The position numbers and the translations under genes were made by a program. Shown in pieces: positions 53,135 to 61,590 of a DNA stretch of 64,000 nucleotides. This stretch comes from Brevibacterium epidermidis NBRC 14811 (GTDB lineage: Bacteria > Actinomycetota > Actinomycetes > Actinomycetales > Brevibacteriaceae), in the NCBI RefSeq assembly GCF_001570805.1, contig NZ_BCSJ01000001.1, positions 1 to 64,000 of the forward strand. Reading direction: 5' to 3'. Numbering within the stretch: position 1 is the stretch's first letter; each line of letters begins with the position of its first letter. The notes below the pieces were generated by a model. The model had not been told where the DNA came from. It searched no databases and worked only from the letters and a program-made list of their open reading frames with translations.

Positions 53135-53204
53135 ATACTGTTTTGTGAAAAGTTCCGCACCTGAAATCGGCAGCGAACCAAACGTCGCAGCGAAGGAGAC
53201 AGCA

Positions 53205-54758
53205 ATGACACAGGTCACCACCACGGTGGAGCCCACCGTGCACGATCGACTCAAGGACAGCATCACCACAGCCAAGCTCGGTGGCTCCGAGAAAAATCGG
53301 GAGAAGATCAGGAAGTCAGGAAAGCTGCTCGTCCGCGAGCGCCTTGCCGAGCTCTTCGACGATGAAGACTACATCGAGGACGGGCTCCTGGCTCGCTTCG
53401 AGGACGGCCTGCCCGGCGATGCCGTCGTCATTGCCTTCGGCAAGGTCGACGGGCGCGAGGTCTGCGTCATCGCCAATGACTACAGCGTCAAGGCCGGAAC
53501 TTGGGGCAATCGCACCTTCGAGAAGATCACCATGGCACAGAAGAAGGCCGAGGATTCCGGCATCCCCATCGTCTACCTCTTCGATTCCGCCGGCGCACGC
53601 ATCGACGAACAGTTCGAGTCATTCGCCGGGCGCAACGCCTGGGGAAACATCTTCTACAACCAGGTTCAGATCTCCGGACGGGTGCCACAGGTCTGCGCAC
53701 TGTTCGGCCCCTCTCCTGCAGGTTCGGCCTACGTACCCGCGCTCTGCGACCTCACCATCATGGTGAGAGGCAATGCGACCGCCTACCTGGGTTCGCCTCG
53801 ACTGGCAGAAATGGTCACCGGCGAGCAGGTCACGCTCGAGGAGATGGGCGGAGCGGAGATGCACTCGACTGTCTCGGGCCTCGGCGACGTCCTCGTCGAC
53901 GATGACAGCGAAGCGATCGCCGCGATCCGGGTCTGGCTCTCGTTCCTCCCTCCGAACTGGAGCACAACCCCTCCCATCACCGAGGCAGTCCCACCCCGCG
54001 AAGGTCGCACCATCGAGGACATCGTCCCCCTCCGCGAGGCCGAGGTCTTCGACATGGAAGAACTCGTCGAGTCCCTCGTCGACGAGGGCACGTGGTTCCC
54101 GTACAAGGAGCTCTTCGCCCCCGAAATGCTCACCGGCTTCGCCCGCATTAACGGGCGCCCCGTCGGTCTGGTCGGGAACCAACCGACGCACATGGGCGGG
54201 TCCATCTTCCCCGATTCCTCCGACAAGGCCGCGCGGTTCATCTGGATCTGCAATGCCTATGGAATCCCCATCATCTTCCTCGTCGACATCGCCGGCTACA
54301 TGATCGGCTCGGAGGTTGAACGTCAAGGCATCATCCGACATGGGGCCAAAATGATCTTCGCGGTGTCGGAATGCCGAGTCCCCCGCATCACCGTCCTCGT
54401 CCGCAAGGCCTACGGCGGTGGCTACCTGGCGATGTCGGGAGCACCGATGAATCCCGATGCCGTCATCGCCCTCCCGACGGCCCGGCCCGCACTCATGGGC
54501 CCCGATGCCGCGGTCAACGGCGTCTACTACAACCAGATCCACGCCATCGAAGATCCTGAGGAGCGCAAGGCGTACATCGCGGAGAAACAGGCCGAATACG
54601 CGGAGAAGATCGACGTCTTCAAGATCGCCAACGCCAACGCCGTCGAGGCGGTCGTTCCGGCCAATGAGCTCCGCTCGGACCTGACCCGCAGGCTCGGCCT
54701 CTACAGCAAACGCAAGATGGCTCCCATCGAACGCCGTCAGGCCGTGACACCCGCCTGA
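53205..54758 (+). CDS. Acyl-CoA carboxylase carboxyltransferase (beta) subunit
   Basis: 517 aa crotonase-fold carboxyltransferase. N-terminal half has YLFDSAGARIDEQFESFAGRNAWGNIFYNQVQISGRVPQV; the C-terminal half has GYMIGSEVERQGIIRHGAKMIFAVSE and VLVRKAYGGGYLAMSG. Transfers carboxyl from biotin to an acyl-CoA. The acyl-pocket segment GSAYVPALCDLTIMV matches neither the usual propionyl- nor methylcrotonyl-CoA types exactly, so the substrate is open. ATG preceded by AAGGAGACAGC. Its partner alpha subunit is encoded at 58335. An operator lies 70 bases upstream. Confidence 0.92.
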   Translation: MTQVTTTVEPTVHDRLKDSITTAKLGGSEKNREKIRKSGKLLVRERLAELFDDEDYIEDGLLARFEDGLPGDAVVIAFGKVDGREVCVIANDYSVKAGTWGNRTFEKITMAQKKAEDSGIPIVYLFDSAGARIDEQFESFAGRNAWGNIFYNQVQISGRVPQVCALFGPSPAGSAYVPALCDLTIMVRGNATAYLGSPRLAEMVTGEQVTLEEMGGAEMHSTVSGLGDVLVDDDSEAIAAIRVWLSFLPPNWSTTPPITEAVPPREGRTIEDIVPLREAEVFDMEELVESLVDEGTWFPYKELFAPEMLTGFARINGRPVGLVGNQPTHMGGSIFPDSSDKAARFIWICNAYGIPIIFLVDIAGYMIGSEVERQGIIRHGAKMIFAVSECRVPRITVLVRKAYGGGYLAMSGAPMNPDAVIALPTARPALMGPDAAVNGVYYNQIHAIEDPEERKAYIAEKQAEYAEKIDVFKIANANAVEAVVPANELRSDLTRRLGLYSKRKMAPIERRQAVTPA

Positions 54759-54781
54759 CCTCAAAAGGAACAAAACCGAAC

Positions 54782-54810
54782 GGCCGGGCCGTCATCACGA
54801 CGGCCCGGCC
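54782..54810. terminator. Bidirectional terminator between carboxylase and SDR genes
   Basis: A perfect 12-bp stem GGCCGGGCCGTC/GACGGCCCGGCC with loop ATCAC, in the 99-bp gap between convergent stops. Confidence 0.8.
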
Positions 54811-54857
54811 CTTACTCCACTCGGAGACTCCCGCAGCCTCGAGGACCACTGAAACCC

Positions 54858-55670
54858 TCAGCGGAAGGACTCAGGTCTGTCATCGAAGAGTCTGAAGACC
54901 TGCGTTGCTCCCCCGTCGATCATCAGATCCGCGCCATTGATGTTCTTCGCCGCTTCGCCGAGCAGGAATTCGATGAACGAACCGATCTCCTTCGGATCGA
55001 CGATGTTTTCCGTCGGCACCTTCTCTTTGACCTGATCCCTGACTGCCTGAATGACCATTGCAGTGTCAACCACACCTGGGCAGACGTTGTTCACCGTCAC
55101 CCCGGTGCCCCAGAAGTCCAGCAGCAGCGAGCGCGTCAGGTTTGACAGCCCCGCTTTCGAGGCCGCATAGCTGGGGTACGGGTAGCCCGTCGTACCGGCG
55201 ATCGACGAGATGTTGATGACTCTCCCCCACCCCTGCTCGGCCATACCGGGCCCGAAGTGACGGATCATCCGGAAGGGCCCGTTGAGATTGACGCCGATGA
55301 CTTTGTCGAATGACGATTCGTCATGGTCAACCAGGTACTTGCGGTCAAGCAATCCCGCCGCATTGACGAGCACGTCGATCCCGCCGAAATCTCGCTCGAC
55401 TGCGGCCACGAGTCCCACCACAGAGACCTCACTCGTCACGTCGACCGGGTAGGCCGCGCTCTGGCCGCCAAGGCCCTTGATCTTCTTGCTCGCCGCTTCT
55501 GCTGCGGCCAGATTGACGTCGGTGCAGATGATCGTGTGGCCGGCCCGGGCAAGAATCTCGTTGATTCCGGCACTCATTCCACCACCCGCTCCGGTGATGA
55601 GCACCCGGCGAGATCTCCCTTCGCCAGGAACGACTGGGGCGGACGGGACAGGAGTTTCATGGTGAGTCAT
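54858..55670 (-). CDS. SDR-family oxidoreductase (3-hydroxyacyl-CoA dehydrogenase-like)
   Basis: 270 aa. Cofactor motif ITGAGGGMSAGI, DVLVNAAGLLDRK, catalytic Ser in INISSIAGTTGYPYPSYAASKAG and Tyr/Lys in YAASK. Ends GADLMIDGGATQVF. Probably oxidises a hydroxyacyl-CoA intermediate with NAD(P). Start at the ATG preceded by AAAGG; longer frames lack a ribosome-binding site. Divergent from the cluster's TetR gene, with an operator between them. Confidence 0.9.
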   Translation of the reverse strand: MTHHETPVPSAPVVPGEGRSRRVLITGAGGGMSAGINEILARAGHTIICTDVNLAAAEAASKKIKGLGGQSAAYPVDVTSEVSVVGLVAAVERDFGGIDVLVNAAGLLDRKYLVDHDESSFDKVIGVNLNGPFRMIRHFGPGMAEQGWGRVINISSIAGTTGYPYPSYAASKAGLSNLTRSLLLDFWGTGVTVNNVCPGVVDTAMVIQAVRDQVKEKVPTENIVDPKEIGSFIEFLLGEAAKNINGADLMIDGGATQVFRLFDDRPESFR

Positions 55671-55799
55671 GTGGAATACCTTTCGGCAGGTTTCGAAATG
55701 AATGAACACATCCGGCTCGAGGACACGGGCGCATGAACCTCTCCCTGAGCACCATTCCGTCGCAGTGCGGCCGGACGACGCATGGCCGAGAATAAGTTC

Positions 55800-55815
55800 A
55801 CGAACAAGCGTTAGT
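55800..55815. promoter_or_regulatory. TetR operator copy 2 (SDR/TetR divergent promoter)
   Basis: CGAACAAGCGTTAG at 55801-55814 matches the inverted operator core at 13 of 14 positions. It lies between the SDR start (55670) and the TetR start (55909), implying autoregulation. Confidence 0.75.
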
Positions 55816-55908
55816 TTTTGAGTCTGCAAGAATAGGCGCATAGAGTCAATGCCCTCCGCGCAGCCGAACACTCAACAGAGGGCGAACAGAGAACGAGAGG
55901 CGACAGCA

Positions 55909-56544
55909 ATGGCAACGAAGGGTGAGCAGACAGCCACAGCAGTGAGAGAGAAGGCGACCGACTTCTTCTTCGAGAAGGGATTCTCGGCAACAACCCTGCG
56001 GGAAGTCGCCTCCGCCGCCGGAGTCAAGGTCAGCAGCCTCTACAACCACATCTCAAGCAAGGAAGACCTCCTGCAGCAGGTGATGGGGAGCTTCATGGAC
56101 GACATCATCGCCGATACGGAGGATGCCCTGGACGGCGAGACCGAGGCGATAGACAGACTGCTGAGCGTCGTCGACAGCCACCTCCGGTTCCACGCCACCG
56201 AAGCCCGAAAAGTCTTCATCGGCAACAACAACCTCCGCTTTCTGAGCCAGGAGGCCAGGAATGAGATCACCGCCAAACGCAGCGAATACGTGCGCCGAAT
56301 CCAAGACATCATCGAAGAGGCCGGACAGGCAGGAGTCGCCACCATCCTCGACTCCCGCCTTCAGGCCTACGCGATCATCGCCCTCGGCACCGACGTCGCC
56401 ACCTGGTATCGACCCGACGGACGACTCCCCCTCGACGAGATCGTCGATATCTACTCGAAGATCGCCCTGCGAGGGCTCTCCGTCTCCGAGGCCGACGCAC
56501 GAGTCGACAGCAGACGGAGGGCTCGCACGTCCCTCGCCGGCTGA
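55909..56544 (+). CDS. TetR-family regulator of the catabolic cluster
   Basis: 211 aa. HTH with FSATTLREVASAAGVKVSSLYNHISSKEDLLQQV (about 25-58), then a C-terminal domain like those of acyl-CoA-responsive TetR proteins (DSHLRFHATEARKVFIGNNNLRFLS). ATG preceded by GAGAGGCGACAGC; an upstream ATG at 55849 has no ribosome-binding site. The shared palindrome at 53119, 55800 and 56660 is its likely operator. An acyl-CoA pathway intermediate is the probable inducer (inference). Strong terminator follows. Confidence 0.9.
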   Translation: MATKGEQTATAVREKATDFFFEKGFSATTLREVASAAGVKVSSLYNHISSKEDLLQQVMGSFMDDIIADTEDALDGETEAIDRLLSVVDSHLRFHATEARKVFIGNNNLRFLSQEARNEITAKRSEYVRRIQDIIEEAGQAGVATILDSRLQAYAIIALGTDVATWYRPDGRLPLDEIVDIYSKIALRGLSVSEADARVDSRRRARTSLAG

Positions 56545-56567
56545 TACCGCACCCTCCCCACCTCCCC

Positions 56568-56603
56568 TGGCGCCCCTGCATCCGTGCAGGGGCGCCATCT
56601 TTT
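56568..56603 (+). terminator. Rho-independent terminator of the TetR gene
   Basis: A perfect 13-bp stem TGGCGCCCCTGCA/TGCAGGGGCGCCA with loop TCCG, followed by TCTTTT. Confidence 0.92.
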
Positions 56604-56659
56604 CAGATGAATCGCTGCGCACCCCTTGCGCCTGAGCCTCGAACCGAATATTGTTACGG

Positions 56660-56675
56660 ACGAACGCTTGTTCGT
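56660..56675. promoter_or_regulatory. TetR operator copy 3 (acyl-CoA ligase promoter)
   Basis: ACGAACGCTTGTTCGT, core 56661-56674 identical to copy 1, about 40 bases upstream of the TTG start of the ligase. TTGTTA (56651-56656) and the TTATCT just after the operator are possible -35/-10 boxes spanning it. Confidence 0.82.
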
Positions 56676-56715
56676 TTATCTGCAGGATGATCTGCAGAGC
56701 AGCGGGAGGAATGAC

Positions 56716-58245
56716 TTGCACACAATCAACACCTGGATCGAGCTCAATGCTCGGAAGCATCCGGCGAAAGAGGCCCTGGTCGGCATCGATGGGCGCGTGA
56801 CTTTCTCGCAGCTTGCCGAACGCGCCTGGGGCCTGGCTCGCGGTCTGCAGGAAAAAGGTGTGAGACCAGCGACGAACATCGGCGTCATGGGGTCCAACAC
56901 GGTGTTCAACGCCGAGATGTTCTTCTCTGTGGCAGCTGCCGGCGGAGTCTACGTTGCCTACAACTGGCGCTGGTCGGCAGTTGAGTGCGCCCAGGGGATT
57001 GCCGAGACGGCTGCGGACTTCATCATCGTCGAGGCTCAGTTCGACGAACTCGTCGACCGTGCGCTCGCGAAACTCTCCGAAACGCAGGAGACGCTCCCTC
57101 ACGTCATCCGTGAGAGCGAGATCAACGCACTTCGCACCGGAAATGGCCCACTCGCCTCGGAGACCACTCTCGATTCTCCGCTGTGCATCCTCTACACGGG
57201 AGGATCGACGGGTACGCCCAAGGGCGTCGTCCTCTCCCACCGTGCAGCAGTGGCCAACGCCTTCAACGAGATGATCGACTGCCGGGTTGGCACACGACAG
57301 GATGAGCGCGGGCTGATCGTCACTCCCCTGTTCCACACCGCCGGTCTCCTGTGCTGGCTCGCCACTCATTTCATTGCGGGCGCGACCAGCGTTCTCGCGC
57401 CGAAATTCGACGTGGAGTCGTTCGTCGAGACCGTCGAGCGCGAACGCGTCACCAACACGTTCCTGATTCCCAACATGGTCCGCAAGATGCTCGACCTGAG
57501 GGCCTTCGACAGCCCGATTCTTCGCGAGAATCTCAAAGCCGTGCACACCGGCGCCGGTCTGCTGCGCATGCCGGACAAACAGCTCTTTGCCGAAATGCTG
57601 CCGGACGTCGACCTTTATTTCCGGTACGGACTCACCGAGGCGGGCCCGATGGTGACCCGCCTGCTGGCCGAAGACATGCTCGATCCAGAGGTCGACGGGT
57701 CCATCGGGCAGCCATATCTCATGGTCGACGTGGAGCTCCAGGACCTCGATGGCAACAAGGTCGCTGTCGGCGAACTGGGTGAGATCTGTGTCCGCAGTCC
57801 GTCCCTGATGCTCGAATACTACGGCCGCGCCGAACAGACTGCCGACGCCCTGCGAGACGGGTGGCTGCGCACCGGCGATCTTGCGGTCGTCGACGAACAC
57901 GGATACTTCTTCTTCCGCGACCGTCTCAAAGAGATGATCAAGTCGGGCGGCGAGAACGTCTACGCCGCCGAGGTGGAGCAGGTTCTCTATCTCCATCCCT
58001 CAGTTCTCGAAGCCGCAGTCGTGGGAGTTCCCGATCCCGAATGGGACGAGGAGGTTCGAGCAGCAGTCGTCCTGCGATCGGACCTCGAAGCCACTGAGGC
58101 CGAACTCCGGACATTCATGCGCGAGCATCTCGCCGGTTACAAGGTGCCCAAGACCATGGTCTTCATCACCGCCGACGAACTCCCACGTTCACCGGCGGGC
58201 AAACTCGTGAAATCCCAACTCAAGGACCAGCTCGGGTGGGTCTGA
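56716..58245 (+). CDS. AMP-forming acyl-CoA synthetase (ligase)
   Basis: 509 aa ANL-superfamily enzyme. P-loop YTGGSTGTPKGVVLSH, YGLTEAGPMV, LRTGDLAVVDEHGYFFFRDRLKEMIKSGGENVYAAEVE and the C-terminal catalytic Lys in RSPAGKLVKSQLK. It activates a carboxylic acid to its CoA ester with ATP. TTG start chosen because GGGAGG lies six bases upstream; a longer frame would run through the operator. First gene of the rightward operon (ligase, carboxylase alpha, lyase, MaoC, transporter, FAH, OYE). Confidence 0.92.
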   Translation: MHTINTWIELNARKHPAKEALVGIDGRVTFSQLAERAWGLARGLQEKGVRPATNIGVMGSNTVFNAEMFFSVAAAGGVYVAYNWRWSAVECAQGIAETAADFIIVEAQFDELVDRALAKLSETQETLPHVIRESEINALRTGNGPLASETTLDSPLCILYTGGSTGTPKGVVLSHRAAVANAFNEMIDCRVGTRQDERGLIVTPLFHTAGLLCWLATHFIAGATSVLAPKFDVESFVETVERERVTNTFLIPNMVRKMLDLRAFDSPILRENLKAVHTGAGLLRMPDKQLFAEMLPDVDLYFRYGLTEAGPMVTRLLAEDMLDPEVDGSIGQPYLMVDVELQDLDGNKVAVGELGEICVRSPSLMLEYYGRAEQTADALRDGWLRTGDLAVVDEHGYFFFRDRLKEMIKSGGENVYAAEVEQVLYLHPSVLEAAVVGVPDPEWDEEVRAAVVLRSDLEATEAELRTFMREHLAGYKVPKTMVFITADELPRSPAGKLVKSQLKDQLGWV

Positions 58246-58334
58246 CCGACCTCGTTGGTCGCATCTCACCACACACGGTCGGCGACGGTCCGATCGACAA
58301 CCACAACCGCAATTCGCTGAAGGGCAGATCACCC

Positions 58335-60098
58335 ATGTTCTCAAAGATCCTCATCGCCAACCGGGGTGAGATCGCCGTACGTATCATCGACACGTGCGCC
58401 CGCCTCAACGTGTCCACTGTCGCAGTGCATTCGAGCGCAGATGCCGCCTCTCTCCACGTCCGGCGTGCCGACGAGGCAATCGACCTCGGGGATGGACCCG
58501 CCAGCGAGAACTACCTCAATCCGCAGGCCATCGTCGATGCCGCCCTGAATTCCGGCGCCGAGGCCATCCACCCCGGTTACGGCTTCCTGTCGGAGAATGC
58601 CGGGTTCGCACAGGCTGTCGCCGATGCAGGCTTGGTTTTCATCGGACCCTCGCCTGCTGCGATCTCCACGATGGGTGACAAGGTCGCCTCGCGTGAAGTG
58701 GCCATACGGGCGAAGGTTCCGATGGCTCCCGGTTCCGACGGGGCAGTCGATTCCGCGGAGGCGGTGCTCGAGTTCGGCGAAAAGCATGGCTACCCGATCC
58801 TCGTCAAAGCCTCTGCAGGCGGCGGTGGACGTGGAATGCGCCGCATCAACGGTCCCGAGGAGGCCGGCGAGTCCTTCGACGCTGCCGTCCGAGAGGCCAC
58901 AGCAGCCTTCGGCAATGGAGAGGTCTTCGTTGAGCGCTACCTCGTCAGTGCGCGCCACGTCGAGGTCCAGGTGGTGGCCGATTCGCATGGACTCGTATCG
59001 GCACTCGGCGACCGCGACTGCTCTGTCCAGCGACGCCACCAAAAGCTCATCGAGGAATCTCCGGCTCCCGGGCTCTCCGAGAAGATGCGCGAAGACATGG
59101 GTGCCGCAGCGGCTCGGTTGGCCGGCGAAGTCGGCTACCAGGGCCTGGGAACCGTCGAGTTCCTCGTCGAGGGCGAGAACTTCTACTTCCTCGAGATGAA
59201 CACACGCATCCAGGTCGAGCACCCGGTGACCGAACTCGTCAACAACGTCGACCTGGTCGCCGAACAGCTGCGCATCGCCTCCGGCGAGCACCTGGGCAGC
59301 AATATCACCGACCCGCAGCCGGTTGGCACTGCCATCGAGGCTCGCATCAACGCCGAAGACGTCGCGGGAGGACTGTTCGTCCCCTCTCCCGGGGTCATCA
59401 CTGCCCTCAGTGCGCCTACCTCCGAGTCTGTGCGTTTCGACACGGGATATGACAGCGGCGACGAGGTACTGCCTTTCTACGACAGCCTCATCGGAAAACT
59501 CATCGTCTGGGGCGAAGACAGAAAGACCGCGATCAACGGACTCCTCGCCGCCCTCGACGAATTGCAGATCGAGGGTATCGCAACAACCGTTCCGGCAGCT
59601 CGCCAGATCATCGACACCGACGACTTCCGCAGCGTCGCCCACACAACGCTGTGGCTGGAGAACTCCTTCGAATTCTCCACCGACGAGGACGAGGGTCTCG
59701 CCCGCAATGAGGTCGAAGTCAATGGCCGCTTCTACGTCATCCCCCAGTTCTCAGACGACCCGGCGTTAAGTGTCGGACGCCCCGCCGCCGAAGCACCGGC
59801 CGAGGGCGAAAGCGCCGATCGTCGCCGGAAATCCAATGGTGCCCGCAAGCGTCGTTCGGGTCCGACTTTCGACGGCACCGTCAAGGCTCCCATGCAGGGC
59901 ACCATCATCAAGGTCAATGTGGAACCCGGCGCTGCAGTCACGACCGGTGAACCGCTGTTCGTCCTCGAGGCGATGAAGATGGAGAATCCGGTCGCGTCAC
60001 CCATCACCGGGACAGTCGACGATGTTCTCGTCACTCTCGGGCAGTCGCTGTCTGCCGGAACTCATTTGGCAACCATGTCGGAAGGTGGTGCCGCCTGA
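58335..60098 (+). CDS. Acyl-CoA carboxylase biotin carboxylase/BCCP (alpha) subunit
   Basis: 587 aa. Biotin-carboxylase domain (about 1-445) with FSKILIANRGEIAVRII, KASAGGGGRGMRRI and EMNTRIQVEHPVTE; a hinge with an Arg/Lys-rich linker (DRRRKSNGARKRR); then a biotinyl domain with EAMKMEN, biotin Lys about 547. Carboxylates its own biotin with bicarbonate and ATP for the beta subunit encoded at 53205 on the other side of the cluster. Shorter than MCC/PCC alpha chains of about 650-700 residues. Ribosome-binding site AAGGGCAG; stop overlaps the next ATG. Confidence 0.93.
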   Translation: MFSKILIANRGEIAVRIIDTCARLNVSTVAVHSSADAASLHVRRADEAIDLGDGPASENYLNPQAIVDAALNSGAEAIHPGYGFLSENAGFAQAVADAGLVFIGPSPAAISTMGDKVASREVAIRAKVPMAPGSDGAVDSAEAVLEFGEKHGYPILVKASAGGGGRGMRRINGPEEAGESFDAAVREATAAFGNGEVFVERYLVSARHVEVQVVADSHGLVSALGDRDCSVQRRHQKLIEESPAPGLSEKMREDMGAAAARLAGEVGYQGLGTVEFLVEGENFYFLEMNTRIQVEHPVTELVNNVDLVAEQLRIASGEHLGSNITDPQPVGTAIEARINAEDVAGGLFVPSPGVITALSAPTSESVRFDTGYDSGDEVLPFYDSLIGKLIVWGEDRKTAINGLLAALDELQIEGIATTVPAARQIIDTDDFRSVAHTTLWLENSFEFSTDEDEGLARNEVEVNGRFYVIPQFSDDPALSVGRPAAEAPAEGESADRRRKSNGARKRRSGPTFDGTVKAPMQGTIIKVNVEPGAAVTTGEPLFVLEAMKMENPVASPITGTVDDVLVTLGQSLSAGTHLATMSEGGAA

Positions 60099-60973
60099 TG
60101 AAGCCCGTGCGTTCCGTCCTCTTCGTACCCGGCCATCGCCGCTCGATGATCGACAAGGCATTGGCGTCGAAGGCCGATGCCCTCATCCTCGATCTCGAAG
60201 ATGCGGTTCCCGAAACCGAGAAGCAGCTTGCACGGGACACCGTAGCCGATGTCCTCAGAACTGCCACGGACTCCGGTCCGCAGATCCTGGTGCGCCCGAA
60301 TGCCCTCGACACCGATCATTTCGGTCGAGATGCGGAAGCAGCGACGAACTCAGCACTGACGGCTTTCCTCCTGCCCAAACTCTTCGGCCGGGATGATGTC
60401 GTGCGCTTCGATGCGGTCGTCACCGCTGCGGAGGTCAGTGCCGGCATCGACCGAGGCAGCATCGGCTTCGTCCCGTCACTCGAGACCGCGGCTTCGATCA
60501 ATCGGGTCGACGAGATCCTGGCAGCACCACGCGTGGTCGGTGTCATGGCCGCGGCAGCGAAGAACGCCGACATCTCCCGCGAAATCGGATTCAACTGGTC
60601 CGCTGAGGGCACAGAGACTCTGTACCTGCGCAGCAAGGTCGTCGTCGCAGCCCGCACTGCCGGTCTGCGCGTCATCATGCTCGGTCTGTGGCAGGAGATC
60701 GACAACCTCGAGGGCTTGGCACGATTCGCCGACACCAACAACGATCTCGGATTCACCGGGCAAGTGCTCATCCACCCCAAGCACATCGACATCGTCAACG
60801 ATGTCTATGGGCTCAGCGACGAGGAGGCCGAATACTATCGCGGACTCGTTGCCGCGTTTGAGTCCGGCACCGAACGAGGACTCGGAGCAGTGACCTATGC
60901 CGGCGAGCATATCGATCTGGCCCATGCCAACCACGCGCGCCAGCTGCTGACGCTGGCCGGAACCGACGACTGA
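60098..60973 (+). CDS. CitE-like (HpcH/HpaI family) CoA-ester lyase
   Basis: 291 aa TIM-barrel lyase: RSVLFVPGHRRSMIDKALASKADALILDLEDAVPETEK, ILVRPNALDT, then SLETAASINRVDEI and HPKHIDIVNDVYG. Metal ligands expected from the LEDAV Glu/Asp and the SLETA Glu. Family members cleave citryl-, malyl-, methylmalyl- or citramalyl-CoA. Start codon shares one base with the carboxylase stop, so tightly coupled. In this cluster it is the probable C-C-cleaving step. Confidence 0.9.
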   Translation: MKPVRSVLFVPGHRRSMIDKALASKADALILDLEDAVPETEKQLARDTVADVLRTATDSGPQILVRPNALDTDHFGRDAEAATNSALTAFLLPKLFGRDDVVRFDAVVTAAEVSAGIDRGSIGFVPSLETAASINRVDEILAAPRVVGVMAAAAKNADISREIGFNWSAEGTETLYLRSKVVVAARTAGLRVIMLGLWQEIDNLEGLARFADTNNDLGFTGQVLIHPKHIDIVNDVYGLSDEEAEYYRGLVAAFESGTERGLGAVTYAGEHIDLAHANHARQLLTLAGTDD

Positions 60974-60985
60974 GGAGCCATCACC

Positions 60986-61447
60986 ATGTCAGGAATGTAC
61001 TACGAAGACTTCGTCATCGGCGACGTCATCCGCCACGAGGTCACGCGCACAGTGACCGAGACGGACAATCTGCTCATCACCACACTGACGATGAACGTCC
61101 AGCCGCTGCACCTCGACGCCGAGTTCGCCGGCGACTCGATGTTCGGACGCCAGATCGTCAACTCGATCTTCACTCTCGGCTTGGTCACCGGCATCCCAGT
61201 TCAGGAGACCACGCTGGGCACCACTCTCGGCAACCTCGGCTTCCGCGAAGTGACGTTCCCCAAGCCCGTCTTCTTCGGTGACACGCTGCGGGTGGAGACT
61301 GAAGCCCTCGACATGCGGGAATCCAAATCTCGTCCCGGCACCGGCATCGTCGGCATCGAACATCGCGGATTCAACCAGAATGATGAGCTCGTCTGCACCG
61401 TTCGACGCACAGCGTTGATGAAGTGCCGTCCAACCGAATCCGATTGA
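60986..61447 (+). CDS. MaoC-like acyl-CoA dehydratase (second of two)
   Basis: 153 aa hot-dog protein of the mesaconyl/itaconyl-CoA-hydratase-like type: MYYEDFVIGDVIRHEVTRTVTETDNLLITTLTMNVQPLHLD, FGRQIVNSIFTLGLV and REVTFPKPVFFGDTL. Ribosome-binding site GAGGAG. Directly after the CitE-like gene; the pairing of a hydratase of this kind with a CitE-type lyase is known from citramalyl-CoA and methylmalyl-CoA pathways, which hints at a methyl-branched dicarboxyl-CoA intermediate. Confidence 0.9.
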   Translation: MSGMYYEDFVIGDVIRHEVTRTVTETDNLLITTLTMNVQPLHLDAEFAGDSMFGRQIVNSIFTLGLVTGIPVQETTLGTTLGNLGFREVTFPKPVFFGDTLRVETEALDMRESKSRPGTGIVGIEHRGFNQNDELVCTVRRTALMKCRPTESD

Positions 61448-61590
61448 GCCGCAAGCGGCGATTCCAACCGCAACCACCCCACACCATGCGCACCACCGAA
61501 AGTTCTGAAAAAACTGCACCACATCACCACGAACGTCTCAACACACAGGCAGGCCGGCGACACAGGTCCCGGCCCTGAGGAAAGCAGTCA

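Noticed and set aside
56053-57996. 647-codon minus-strand frame across the TetR and acyl-CoA ligase genes
   Set aside because: Runs through a rho-independent terminator and operator and is antisense to two genes with full motif support.
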